Of a DNA stretch of 8,460 bases, positions 1-6,366 are shown one piece after another (the first letter of the stretch is position 1; each line of letters starts with the position of its first letter). A program made the position numbers and the translations under genes. The DNA is taken from the NCBI GenBank assembly GCA_964471325.1, contig CAYYFL010000032.1, positions 1-8,460 of the forward strand, given 5' to 3'. Origin of the DNA: Velamenicoccus sp964471325 (GTDB taxonomy: Bacteria > Omnitrophota > Gorgyraeia > Velamenicoccales > Velamenicoccaceae). The notes under the pieces were generated by a model. That model was not told where the DNA came from. It saw only the letters and a list, made by a program, of their open reading frames with translations, and did no database searches.

Positions 1-261
1 CAGCAACTGAACGACCTGATGCATAAGTACGCGCAGAGAAATCATATTCCTTATGAAGAAAGCTGGGTCGAACTCGATCATCGCTACTACAGGCGTCATA
101 ACATCGCGATTTTCGTAGAACGCAAAAGACACAGGGAAAAAACGAATATGCGTCTGAGCATCACGGAATTTCTGGATTTAACAGGAAGACTCACCGCGGC
201 GATAGAGATCGGGCATGAGATGACTGAGGGAATACCGATGGAGAAACACCATGCCTTTTAA
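1..261 (+). CDS. 3' end of an unrecognised phage protein upstream of terL (5' truncated)
   Basis: The reading frame is open from the first base, so the gene starts outside the window; 86 residues are visible, and the first internal ATG is at 19. The fragment is highly charged and looks alpha-helical, with the motif LNDLMHKYAQ...PYEESWVELDHRYY near its start and an acidic, helical tail. A run of the form 'L..LM...A...... Y...W..L...YY' resembles the helical C-terminal domains of phage antirepressor or replication-associated proteins (ORF6C-like). This is a pattern impression only, and no function is claimed. Its last 11 bases overlap the start of terL, so the two are probably translationally coupled. 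A small terminase subunit would be expected at this position. The visible part does not look like one to me, but the missing N-terminus prevents exclusion. Confidence 0.6.
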   Translation, partial: QQLNDLMHKYAQRNHIPYEESWVELDHRYYRRHNIAIFVERKRHREKTNMRLSITEFLDLTGRLTAAIEIGHEMTEGIPMEKHHAF

Positions 262-1837
262 TTTGGAAAAAGCGGAATGGGTGAAAAACTTCATTGAAAC
301 CTATTGCACGTATTCCAAAGGTGAATGGGCCGGCAAGCCATTCAGGCTCTTGCCATGGCAATGGGAAGACCTCTTGAAACCTCTGTTCGGAACGCTGAAT
401 GACGACGGGACCAGGCAATACCGCACCGCCTACGTCGAGATCCCCAAGAAAAACGGCAAATCGGAATTCTGCGCCGCCATAGGCCTTTACATGCTGACCA
501 ACGACGGGGAAAAGGGCGCCGAGGTCTACTGTGCGGCCGCAGACCGCGAACAGGCGAGCATCGTCTACCAGGCAGCCTCGGCCATGGTCCGCAACTCTGC
601 CGGCCTCTCCAGGCATCTCAAATGCCTGGATTCACGCAAGCGGATCATCTACCGGAAGAACAACAGCTATTTCCAGGTCCTCTCCTCCGAATCGTACACA
701 AAGCACGGACTTAACCCGTCATGCGTCATCGTCGACGAAATCCACGCGCACCCCAACGATGAACTCTGGAACGTCTTGACGGCGGGGACGGATTATGCCC
801 GCAGGCAGCAGATCGTCTTGGTCATCACCACGGCCGGCATATACGACAAAAACTCCATCTGGTGGCGTCTGCGCTCGAAAGCGATTCAGGTCGGAAAAGG
901 CATCATACAGGATCCCCGGTTCCTGCCGGTCCTATATCTGGCGGACCCGGAAAAGGACGATCCGGATGACGAGGACCTCTGGAAGCGGGTGAACCCGTCC
1001 TTGGGACAGATCTTCACTCTCGACAAGATCCGGCAGGACTACAACGAGGCCAAGCAAAACCCGGTGGACTTCCAGAATTTCCTTCGCTTCCGGCTGAACA
1101 TCCCCGTCAAGCAGCTCTCGCGGTGGATGCCCATGGACAAGTGGGACAAGTGCAACGCCAAACCCGACCTTGAGTTCCTCCGAGGCCGCAAGTGCTTCGG
1201 GGGCTTGGACCTGTCATCCAAGATCGACCTGGCGGCCTTCGTCCTGGTTTTCCCGCCGGATGACAAGGACGGTGTTTTTGACATCCTGTGCCGCTTCTAC
1301 TGCCCGGAAGAAGGAATCCTCAAGCGCTCTCAAACCGACCGCATCCACTATGACATTTGGCAAAATCAGGGTTTTTTAACCGCGACGCCGGGCAACGTCA
1401 TCGACTACGCGTGGATCGAGAAGGACATCCTGGATGCCGCGAAGGAATATCAGCTCTGCCAGATCGGGTTCGACTCGTGGAACGCCCAGGCGACGGCTAC
1501 CCGGATCATGGATGAATTGAATCCGACGGGCAACGAAGACGGCTTTCAGATGGTCGAGGTGCGTCAGGGAGCGAAGTCATTCAACGAACCCGCCAAGGAC
1601 CTGCTCGTTCATGTCATGACGGAAAAGGTGCGGCACGGGGGCCATCCGGTGCTCCGGTGGTGCGCCGACAACCTTGTCATGAGGTCCGATCCCAACGGTA
1701 ATGTAGCCCCGGACAAGGAAAAGGCGACGGAGAAGATAGACGGCATGGTTGCGCTGATCATGGCCTGGGGACGGGCGATGTTTGGAAACGACGAAACACA
1801 ATCGGTGTACGAGACGAGGGGGGTTGTATGCTTATGA
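251..1837 (+). CDS. terL: Phage terminase large subunit (HK97/Terminase_1 type)
   Basis: This is the ATP-driven DNA-packaging motor and headful/cos-cutting nuclease, which docks on the portal of the prohead. The 528 residues match the usual length. The N-terminal ATPase domain shows a Walker A-like loop PKKNGKS (residues 65-71), typical of this family in place of the classic GxxGxGKS, and Walker B CVIVDEIHAH (158-167) with the acidic pair D162-E163. The coupling segment VITTAG follows at about 191-196. The C-terminal RNase H-like nuclease begins at GGLDLSSKIDLAAF (317-330, D320) and has further acidic candidates in GFDSWNAQ (D408) and KIDGMVAL (D497), the usual three-Asp metal site. GGAG at 240-243, seven bases before the ATG at 251, supports this start. 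It overlaps the upstream gene by 11 bases and the downstream HTH gene at its stop codon. The family assignment is firm; the packaging mode (cos or pac) cannot be read here. Confidence 0.96.
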   Translation: MPFNLEKAEWVKNFIETYCTYSKGEWAGKPFRLLPWQWEDLLKPLFGTLNDDGTRQYRTAYVEIPKKNGKSEFCAAIGLYMLTNDGEKGAEVYCAAADREQASIVYQAASAMVRNSAGLSRHLKCLDSRKRIIYRKNNSYFQVLSSESYTKHGLNPSCVIVDEIHAHPNDELWNVLTAGTDYARRQQIVLVITTAGIYDKNSIWWRLRSKAIQVGKGIIQDPRFLPVLYLADPEKDDPDDEDLWKRVNPSLGQIFTLDKIRQDYNEAKQNPVDFQNFLRFRLNIPVKQLSRWMPMDKWDKCNAKPDLEFLRGRKCFGGLDLSSKIDLAAFVLVFPPDDKDGVFDILCRFYCPEEGILKRSQTDRIHYDIWQNQGFLTATPGNVIDYAWIEKDILDAAKEYQLCQIGFDSWNAQATATRIMDELNPTGNEDGFQMVEVRQGAKSFNEPAKDLLVHVMTEKVRHGGHPVLRWCADNLVMRSDPNGNVAPDKEKATEKIDGMVALIMAWGRAMFGNDETQSVYETRGVVCL

Positions 1838-2049
1838 GTAAAGAGGGTTCTGATAAGAGATCCGTATCTGACCCACCGACCAAGCCACTGCTGCGGATTG
1901 ATGAAGTGGCGGCATATTTTGATGTCCACCCGCGCACAATCCGTCTGTGGATCGAGCATGGACATTTAAGCGCCGAACGGCTTGCCGGATCCATACGCGT
2001 AACGCGCGAGTCAATCATCAATTTTCGCCTCAAAGGACGAGAAGACTGA
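1828..2049 (+). CDS. Excisionase/MerR-like helix-turn-helix DNA-binding protein
   Basis: A 73-residue protein with one winged-HTH domain of the HTH_17/excisionase type at about residues 21-66: LLRIDEVAAYFDVHPRTIRLWIEHG, followed by the wing AERLAGSIRVTRESI. The spacing of LxxxEVAxxFxVxxxTIRxWIxxGxL and the 'R..GS.RVTR..I' wing are characteristic. The N-terminal 20 residues are polar and probably disordered. Two starts are possible: ATG 1828 (four bases after a G-rich AGGGGGG) and ATG 1834, which gives the classic ATGA overlap with the terL stop and ten-base spacing; the latter may be the true start (71 aa). Proteins of this class act as recombination directionality factors, transcriptional regulators or satellite AlpA-like activators. 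Its place between terL and portal is odd. Because an AT-rich promoter-like gap with repeats follows at once, a local regulatory role is a reasonable inference but unproven. Confidence 0.85.
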   Translation: MLMSKEGSDKRSVSDPPTKPLLRIDEVAAYFDVHPRTIRLWIEHGHLSAERLAGSIRVTRESIINFRLKGRED

Positions 2050-2109
2050 AAAAAGTGTGAAATATCTGAACATTTGTAAAAATCCTGCAGTGTCAATACT
2101 TTTTAAAAC

Positions 2110-2138
2110 CTGACATACTTCCACCATGGATTCATAAC
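2110..2138 (+). promoter_or_regulatory. Candidate sigma70-type promoter upstream of portal
   Basis: CTGACA (2110-2115, five of six matches to TTGACA), a 17-base spacer, then CATAAC (2133-2138, four of six to TATAAT). It lies in the only clearly AT-rich gap of the head module, 25 bases before the portal start codon. A weaker overlapping alternative is TTGTAA (2074-2079) with TACTTT (2097-2102). Seen by eye only; AT-rich DNA often yields such matches. Confidence 0.4.
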
Positions 2139-2151
2139 TGATTAATAAGAT

Positions 2152-2186
2152 AGCGGCTCAAAGTGAGAATATTACAGCGGCTCAAA
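2152..2186 (+). repeat. 11-bp direct repeat straddling the portal start
   Basis: AGCGGCTCAAA occurs at 2152-2162 and again at 2176-2186, a period of 24 bp, so the copies flank the GTG start codon of the portal gene. The second copy encodes residues 5-8 of the portal protein and the first is untranslated. Possible readings are a binding site for the HTH protein encoded just upstream, a small tandem duplication that rebuilt the start of the gene, or chance. Confidence 0.6.
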
Positions 2187-3449
2187 AAAACAGCTCAGTA
2201 TTTCCGCAACCTCGGCGTCGACGATCCCAAGGCTTGGGATCCTTCGCTTTGGAATCTCTACGGCGCGCAATCCCTCTCGGGTGAAACCGTCACTGAGCAG
2301 TCCGCCCTCACCTATTCCGCTGTCTGGAATGCGGTCACCCTGATAGCCGGAACCATCGCCAGCCTTCCTCTTCACCTCATGCAAATGAAAGCGGAAAAAA
2401 AGAGGATCGCCGCTGACAGGGTCATGTATAGGGTCCTTCACGACCAGGCCAACCCGTTTATGACGGCCAAGGCATTTCGGGAAACGCTCATGGGCCACAT
2501 CCTGCTGTGGGGTAACGGCTACGCGGAAAAGGTGATCAACGGATACGGGGAACTGGTCCAGCTCTGGCCCATTGCGCCGAATCTGGTGACGCCCATGTGG
2601 CGGGACGGTGACATTTTGTACCGTGTGAAGGTCGGCAAAGAAGACAAGTATTTCACCAGGGATAAAATACTGCACGTCCCCGGCATCGGCTTCGACGGTC
2701 TCATGGGCTATTCGGTGGTCGCCATGGCCAGGAAGTCGATCGGCCTCGGCATGGCCATGGAAACGTTCGGATCCCTCTACTTCGGCAACGGAACGCATCC
2801 GGGGGTTATCGTCAGCCACCCGAACCAGCTCTCAGCCGCCGCGCACGCAAACCTGAAGAAGTCTCTCACCGAGGGCTATTCAGGCCTCGGACAGTCACAC
2901 CGACTGTTACTGCTCGAAGAGGGCATGAAACTCGAAAAAGTGGGCGTGCCGCCGGAAGACGCCCAGTTCCTGGAAAGCCGCCAGTTTCAAATACCCGAGA
3001 TAGCCCGCTGGTTCAACCTTCCGCCGCACAAACTCAAGGACCTGACCCGATCGTCCTTCAACAACATCGAATCGGAGCAGCGGTCTTTCTATACGGACAC
3101 CTTACTGCCATGGCTCGTCACCCTCGAACAGAACTATAACATGCAGCTCTTGACGGACAGCGACAGGGCGCTCTCGGGCCGGGGCAGGCTTTACTACAAA
3201 CACGTTGTCGAGGGCATATTGAGAGCCGATGCCGCCGGTCGCGGGGCTTTTTACCGGGAGATGTTCAACATCGGCGCCTTTTCCATAAACGAGATCAGAC
3301 AACTCGAAGACAAGGACCCAATAGAGGGCGGGGACATCCATCTGGTGCCCATGAATATGACGCCGCTGCAAAATGCCGGGAAGCTGGATCGGGCGTTGGA
3401 ACATCAGCGGTCCATGCCCGGAGATGACAAGGGAGGCGAGGACCAATGA
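2163..3449 (+). CDS. Phage portal protein (HK97 family)
   Basis: This protein forms the dodecameric ring at the unique capsid vertex; it nucleates prohead assembly and is the channel through which TerL pumps DNA. The 428 residues are normal for the HK97/SPP1-like portal class. Family signatures are seen in order: SALTYSAVWNAVTLIAGTIA (48-67), the LLWGNGYAEKV segment (114-124), LWPIAPNLVTP (134-144), and the diagnostic QIPEIARWFNLPPHKL (276-291) with SSFNNIESEQRSFYTDTLLPW (297-317). The start is GTG at 2163, forced by a TAG at 2151 and the lack of an in-frame ATG nearby. No convincing Shine-Dalgarno precedes it, which is unusual beside the strong sites of its neighbours. A run of seven A at 2184-2190 falls in the first codons. 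The stop overlaps the protease start (ATGA at 3446-3449). Confidence 0.95.
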   Translation: MRILQRLKKTAQYFRNLGVDDPKAWDPSLWNLYGAQSLSGETVTEQSALTYSAVWNAVTLIAGTIASLPLHLMQMKAEKKRIAADRVMYRVLHDQANPFMTAKAFRETLMGHILLWGNGYAEKVINGYGELVQLWPIAPNLVTPMWRDGDILYRVKVGKEDKYFTRDKILHVPGIGFDGLMGYSVVAMARKSIGLGMAMETFGSLYFGNGTHPGVIVSHPNQLSAAAHANLKKSLTEGYSGLGQSHRLLLLEEGMKLEKVGVPPEDAQFLESRQFQIPEIARWFNLPPHKLKDLTRSSFNNIESEQRSFYTDTLLPWLVTLEQNYNMQLLTDSDRALSGRGRLYYKHVVEGILRADAAGRGAFYREMFNIGAFSINEIRQLEDKDPIEGGDIHLVPMNMTPLQNAGKLDRALEHQRSMPGDDKGGEDQ

Positions 3450-4207
3450 AGTGGTATGAGATCAAAAACAAGGCGGAGAAAGCCGAGATATGGATTTACG
3501 ATCAGATCGGGGAAGATTTCTGGACCGGAGGCGGCACCACCGCAAAGGCCTTTCAGAAAGAGCTTTCTGCGGTCGCCGCTTCGCAGATCGATCTGCACAT
3601 CAACAGCCCGGGAGGTGAAGTCTTCGACGGCATCACCATCTACAACCTTCTCAAGCAGCACCCGGCGACGATCACAACCTATATCGACGGCATCGCGGCG
3701 TCCATCGCCTCGGTCATCGCCCTCGTAGGCGACAAGGTGGTTATGGCCGAAAACGCCCTTTACATGATGCACAACCCCTCCGGGATGGTTGTGGGAAACG
3801 CCGATGACATGAGGAGTATGGCCGATGTCCTCGACAAAGTGCGAGGGAGCATGCTGAAGGTCTACTCAGGGAAAAGCGGCAAAGAGGATCAAGACATCGT
3901 TCCCCTGCTGGATGCCGAAACCTGGATGAACGCCGACGAGGCTTTGGAGGCGGGTTTTATCGACGAGATCGGGAGCAGGATGGACATGGCTGCATGCGCC
4001 AGGTTCATCCCGGTTATGGCAAAGGCGGGCTTCAAGCGCATTCCGGATAATATTGACGGCGAAAAGGGAAACCCATTGCCGAAAGATCTTGAGGACATTG
4101 CGAATATTCACCAGAGGAATCAGATTAAAGTCGCTCAATCCAAGCAGACAAGGAGGGATCGTGTAGCCGACCTGCTCATCAGGGCGGAGTTGGTTTCACC
4201 AAAGTAA
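3446..4207 (+). CDS. Prohead (head maturation) protease, ClpP-like S14 fold
   Basis: A serine protease that cleaves the scaffolding (delta) part of the capsid protein, and itself, inside the prohead before expansion. The 253-residue protein has a ClpP-type core: substrate-binding strand LHINSPGGEVFDGITIYNLL (50-69), nucleophile Ser86 in DGIAASIAS, His109 in YMMHNP, and Asp156 in PLLDAETWM as the likely third catalytic residue, followed by MNADEALEAGFIDEI (161-175), which is typical of the family. After about residue 185 a basic tail of roughly 65 residues follows, plausibly the portion that binds the capsid interior or is self-cleaved. GGGAGG at 3431-3436 precedes the ATG by nine bases, and ATGA overlap with the portal gene couples their translation. 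No separate scaffold gene is seen, which agrees with a delta domain fused to the capsid protein. Confidence 0.94.
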   Translation: MKWYEIKNKAEKAEIWIYDQIGEDFWTGGGTTAKAFQKELSAVAASQIDLHINSPGGEVFDGITIYNLLKQHPATITTYIDGIAASIASVIALVGDKVVMAENALYMMHNPSGMVVGNADDMRSMADVLDKVRGSMLKVYSGKSGKEDQDIVPLLDAETWMNADEALEAGFIDEIGSRMDMAACARFIPVMAKAGFKRIPDNIDGEKGNPLPKDLEDIANIHQRNQIKVAQSKQTRRDRVADLLIRAELVSPK

Positions 4208-4233
4208 AAGAGTAAAGACTTAAAAACCCGGGC

Positions 4234-4262
4234 TCCCCCGAAGCCTGATCAGCCGAAGGGGA
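4234..4262 (+). other. Weak palindromic element in the capsid leader
   Basis: TCCCC (4234-4238) can pair with GGGGA (4258-4262) around a segment containing the perfect 8-bp palindrome CTGATCAG (4245-4252). The hexamer CCGAAG appears twice, at 4238-4243 and 4253-4258. The element lies in the 150-bp untranslated stretch between protease and capsid, before the stronger hairpin at 4277. It could be part of a structured leader or a protein-binding site, but the pairing is short. Confidence 0.25.
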
Positions 4263-4276
4263 CGCAAGAAAGAACG

Positions 4277-4320
4277 AAGGGCGGCAGTGAGGTGCCTCAC
4301 CATCTCATGCCGCCCTTTTT
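4277..4320 (+). terminator. Strong intrinsic-terminator-like hairpin just before the capsid gene
   Basis: AAGGGCGGCA (4277-4286) pairs perfectly with TGCCGCCCTT (4308-4317), and the stem runs straight into a T tract ending at 4320. Inside the 21-base loop a second small helix is possible: GTGAG (4287-4291) with CTCAC (4296-4300). A GC-rich ten-base stem plus U-run meets the usual definition of a rho-independent terminator. The capsid start codon is only 37 bases downstream, and no promoter is evident in between, so it must be read through, antiterminated, or used as an mRNA processing or stabilising structure. Confidence 0.75.
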
Positions 4321-4357
4321 CTTTGCCCGGAAACCACAACGGGAAAAGGAGCAGAAG

Positions 4358-5671
4358 ATGAAAACGATCAGTCAGTACAGGGAAGACATCGCCGCCTTGA
4401 TGAAAAAAGCGGCCGACATGGACGCCAAGGCCACCGTGGAGAACCGCGATCTGACCGACGGCGAATTGAGCATCAAAAACGAGATGATGGATACCGTCGA
4501 GGACTACCGCCGCACGGTGGCCACACTGGAGAGGCAGCAGCGGATCGCCGACGCCCTGGAAAAACCGGAAGCCGTCCAGTCCATTGAAAAGAAAAGGGAA
4601 ATTGCAGCACAAACAGAACGGGACAGGTTCCCTTCTTTCGGGGCCCAGCTGGCGGCGGTCATGAGGGCCGGGCAGCCCGGCGGCGTGGTCGACCCGAGAT
4701 TGAGGATCACGTCCTCCGCTTCGGGGCTCAACGAGACCATCCCCTCGGACGGAGGGTTTCTCGTCCAGCAGGATTTTTCGACGGAACTCCTGAAGGATGT
4801 CTTTGAAACCGGAATTCTGGCTTCCCGATGCCGCAGGGTCCCTATATCGGGGAACGCCAACAGCATGAAACTGCCGGGACTGGACGAAACATCCCGGGCT
4901 TCCACCCGGTGGGGCGGGATCGTCGGCTATTGGGAAGAGGAAGCGGGAGAAAAGTCGGCCAGCAAACCGAAGTTCAGAAAAATCGAGCTCAACCTTAAAA
5001 AGCTGATTGGGCTCTGCTACGCGACGGACGAGCTCCTGAGCGATGCGGCGGCCCTCGAGGGAGTTATTCGCCAGGGTTTCGTTTCCGAATTCGGATTTCT
5101 GCTCGACGATGCCATCATCAACGGCACGGGAGCAGGGCAGCCTCTCGGCATCCTCAACGCGGGCTGCCTGGTCCAGGTGAACAAAGAGACGGGACAGAAG
5201 GCGGCCACGGTTCTGGCGGAAAACGTCATCAACATGTGGTCCCGCCTCTTTGCGTCGAGCCGTCCCAATGCCGTATGGCTAATCAATCAGAACATCGAGC
5301 CGCAGCTCTTCACCATGTCCCTGGCCGTGGGAACCGGGGGGATCCCGATCTACATGCCGGCAGGAGGCTTAAGCGGCCAGCCTTACGGGACCCTCTTCGG
5401 GCGCCCGGTCCTGGCCATCGAGCAGGCGGCGACCTTGGGCACCCTGGGAGACATTCTCCTGGCTGACCTCCAGAACGGTTACATTCTGGCGGAAAAGGGA
5501 GGCATCCAGAGCGATATGAGCATCCATGTCCGCTTTGTCTACGACGAATCCGTGTTCCGGTTCGTCATGCGCGTGGACGGCCAGCCGGTGCGGGCCTCCG
5601 CATTGACGCCTTACAAGGGTGGGGCCAATTACACCCAGTCGCATTTTGTCGGGCTCCAGACCCGGTCCTAA
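4358..5671 (+). CDS. HK97-fold major capsid protein with N-terminal delta/scaffold domain
   Basis: This is the shell-forming subunit of the head. With ATG 4358, preceded by AAGGAG at 4346-4351, the protein has 437 residues. The frame also opens 22 codons earlier at GTG 4292, but that would translate the terminator hairpin and lacks its own ribosome site, so it is rejected. Residues 1 to about 90 are charged, heptad-like and helical (YREDIAALMKKAADMDAK; DTVEDYRRTVATLERQQR), the expected delta scaffold domain removed by the neighbouring protease; cleavage somewhere in 90-115 is an inference. The mature fold begins near GGFLVQQDFSTELL (132-145), with later family hallmarks KLIGLCYATDELLSDA (215-230) and NGTGAGQPLGIL (255-266). 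Downstream, the P-domain/A-domain segments INQNIEPQL and GTLFGRPVLAIEQ are also typical. The match to the HK97 family is clear; whether subunits become covalently cross-linked cannot be decided here. Confidence 0.95.
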   Translation: MKTISQYREDIAALMKKAADMDAKATVENRDLTDGELSIKNEMMDTVEDYRRTVATLERQQRIADALEKPEAVQSIEKKREIAAQTERDRFPSFGAQLAAVMRAGQPGGVVDPRLRITSSASGLNETIPSDGGFLVQQDFSTELLKDVFETGILASRCRRVPISGNANSMKLPGLDETSRASTRWGGIVGYWEEEAGEKSASKPKFRKIELNLKKLIGLCYATDELLSDAAALEGVIRQGFVSEFGFLLDDAIINGTGAGQPLGILNAGCLVQVNKETGQKAATVLAENVINMWSRLFASSRPNAVWLINQNIEPQLFTMSLAVGTGGIPIYMPAGGLSGQPYGTLFGRPVLAIEQAATLGTLGDILLADLQNGYILAEKGGIQSDMSIHVRFVYDESVFRFVMRVDGQPVRASALTPYKGGANYTQSHFVGLQTRS

Positions 5672-5723
5672 CGAAGACAGCCGGGGAGCAATCCCTGAAT
5701 CAGATAACAAGGAGGAATGAACG

Positions 5724-6337
5724 ATGTTGAATCCCGAAATAAATCCCATCCAATTGGCCCATGAACCGGCGGCGGCGGACGCCATAGCGGATACGGCCGC
5801 CTGGTGCGATCTCANNNNNNNNNNNNNNNNNNNNNNNNNNNNNNNNNNNNNNNNNNNNNNNNNNNNNNNNNNNNNNNNNNNNNNNNNNNNNNNNNNNNNN
5901 NNNNNNNNNNNNNNCATGAACCGGCGGCGGCGGACGCCATAGCGGATACGGCCGCCTGGTGCGATCTCAGTAAAGCGAAAGGAGTCTTGATAACCGTCCT
6001 GCATTACCGCGGCGGCGACACGGACCTGGTCCTGCACGTCCACGAGGGGGCGGCGGCAAGCGGCACAACTGCAATCACCGCCGCCTTCCCGATATGGTAC
6101 GCATCCGACGCCCTCACGGACCCGACCCTGGTGAGACAGGCCGACGCAGCATCCTTCACCATTGATACGGGCCTCCACACCGGTTCCCAGGTGGTCCAGT
6201 TTTACATCGACGCCGGCATTCTGAGCGCGGGATGCCGTTACGTGCAGTTGGGGACCTCCGGCGGCCATGCGTCGAGCATCGCGTCGGTTACCTATGAACT
6301 GGTCGGGACGCGGTATCAGAACAACGAGGCCCTGTAA
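5724..6337 (+). CDS. Small post-capsid structural-type protein, interrupted by an assembly gap
   Basis: AAGGAGG at 5709-5715 lies eight bases before ATG 5724. Thirty residues (MLNPEINPIQLAHEPAAADA...WCDL) are read up to a block of 100 N. After the N block the same 55 bases recur in another frame and continue to a stop at 6337. Removing the N block and one repeat copy (155 bp) joins the halves in frame into 152 residues: ...AAWCDL then SKAKGVLITVLHYRGG. The product has no signal peptide or membrane span and is rich in small, Thr and beta-forming residues (VLITVLHY; DLVLHVHEG; VVQFYIDAG; VQLGTSGG; SVTYELVGT), suggesting a beta-sandwich. Its place directly after the capsid gene suggests a virion protein, such as a head decoration or fibre protein. 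I do not recognise a named family. Confidence 0.75.
5760..5814 (+). repeat. 55-bp exact repeat, left copy (contig-end overlap)
   Basis: These 55 bases, ending against the N block, are identical to 5915-5969, which begin immediately after it. Both copies encode the same peptide, HEPAAADAIADTAAWCDL, in the two halves of one gene. Duplicated ends abutting a fixed-length gap are typical of two contigs that share a k-mer and were scaffolded without merging. Confidence 0.9.
5815..5914. other. Scaffold gap of exactly 100 N
   Basis: Positions 5815-5914 are all N. A round length of 100 is a conventional placeholder for a gap of unknown size rather than a measured one. Its flanks are identical 55-mers, so the true gap is probably negative (an overlap) and no phage sequence need be missing. 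Confidence 0.97.
5915..5969 (+). repeat. 55-bp exact repeat, right copy (contig-end overlap)
   Basis: Identical to 5760-5814 over the full 55 bases. From 5970 onward the sequence is unique and continues the reading frame of the split structural gene. Confidence 0.9.
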
Positions 6338-6366
6338 CAGCGCTTCCTGAAAGGAGGGTGAAAAAA

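Noticed and set aside
2061..2079. Imperfect palindrome AAATATCTGAACATTT as a possible operator
   Set aside because: Only the outer four bases of each arm and a few inner ones match; too weak in AT-rich DNA to call.
2121..2136. CCACCATGG, a perfect eukaryotic Kozak match, with a tiny frame ATG-GAT-TCA-TAA
   Set aside because: Three codons only, no ribosome site, in a clearly bacterial-phage context; coincidence.
2172..2819. Minus-strand reading frame of 215 codons opposite the portal gene
   Set aside because: Fully antisense to a well-supported portal gene, with no recognisable domain and no ribosome site.
4292..4357. 22-codon N-terminal extension of the capsid gene from GTG 4292
   Set aside because: It would translate the right arm of the terminator hairpin and its U-run (Pro/His/Phe-rich peptide), lacks a ribosome site, and the ATG at 4358 has AAGGAG at proper spacing.
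5681..5696. Small hairpin GGGA-GCAA-TCCC after the capsid stop
   Set aside because: Four-base stem with no following U-run; not a credible terminator.
5804..5914. Start of the split structural gene inside or beside the N block
   Set aside because: ATG 5724 with AAGGAGG lies upstream and the frames join once the 55-bp overlap is collapsed.
6345..6357. TCCT/AGGA pairing that could hide the ribosome site of the gene at 6367
   Set aside because: Only four base pairs around a three-base loop; such matches to AGGAGG arise often by chance.
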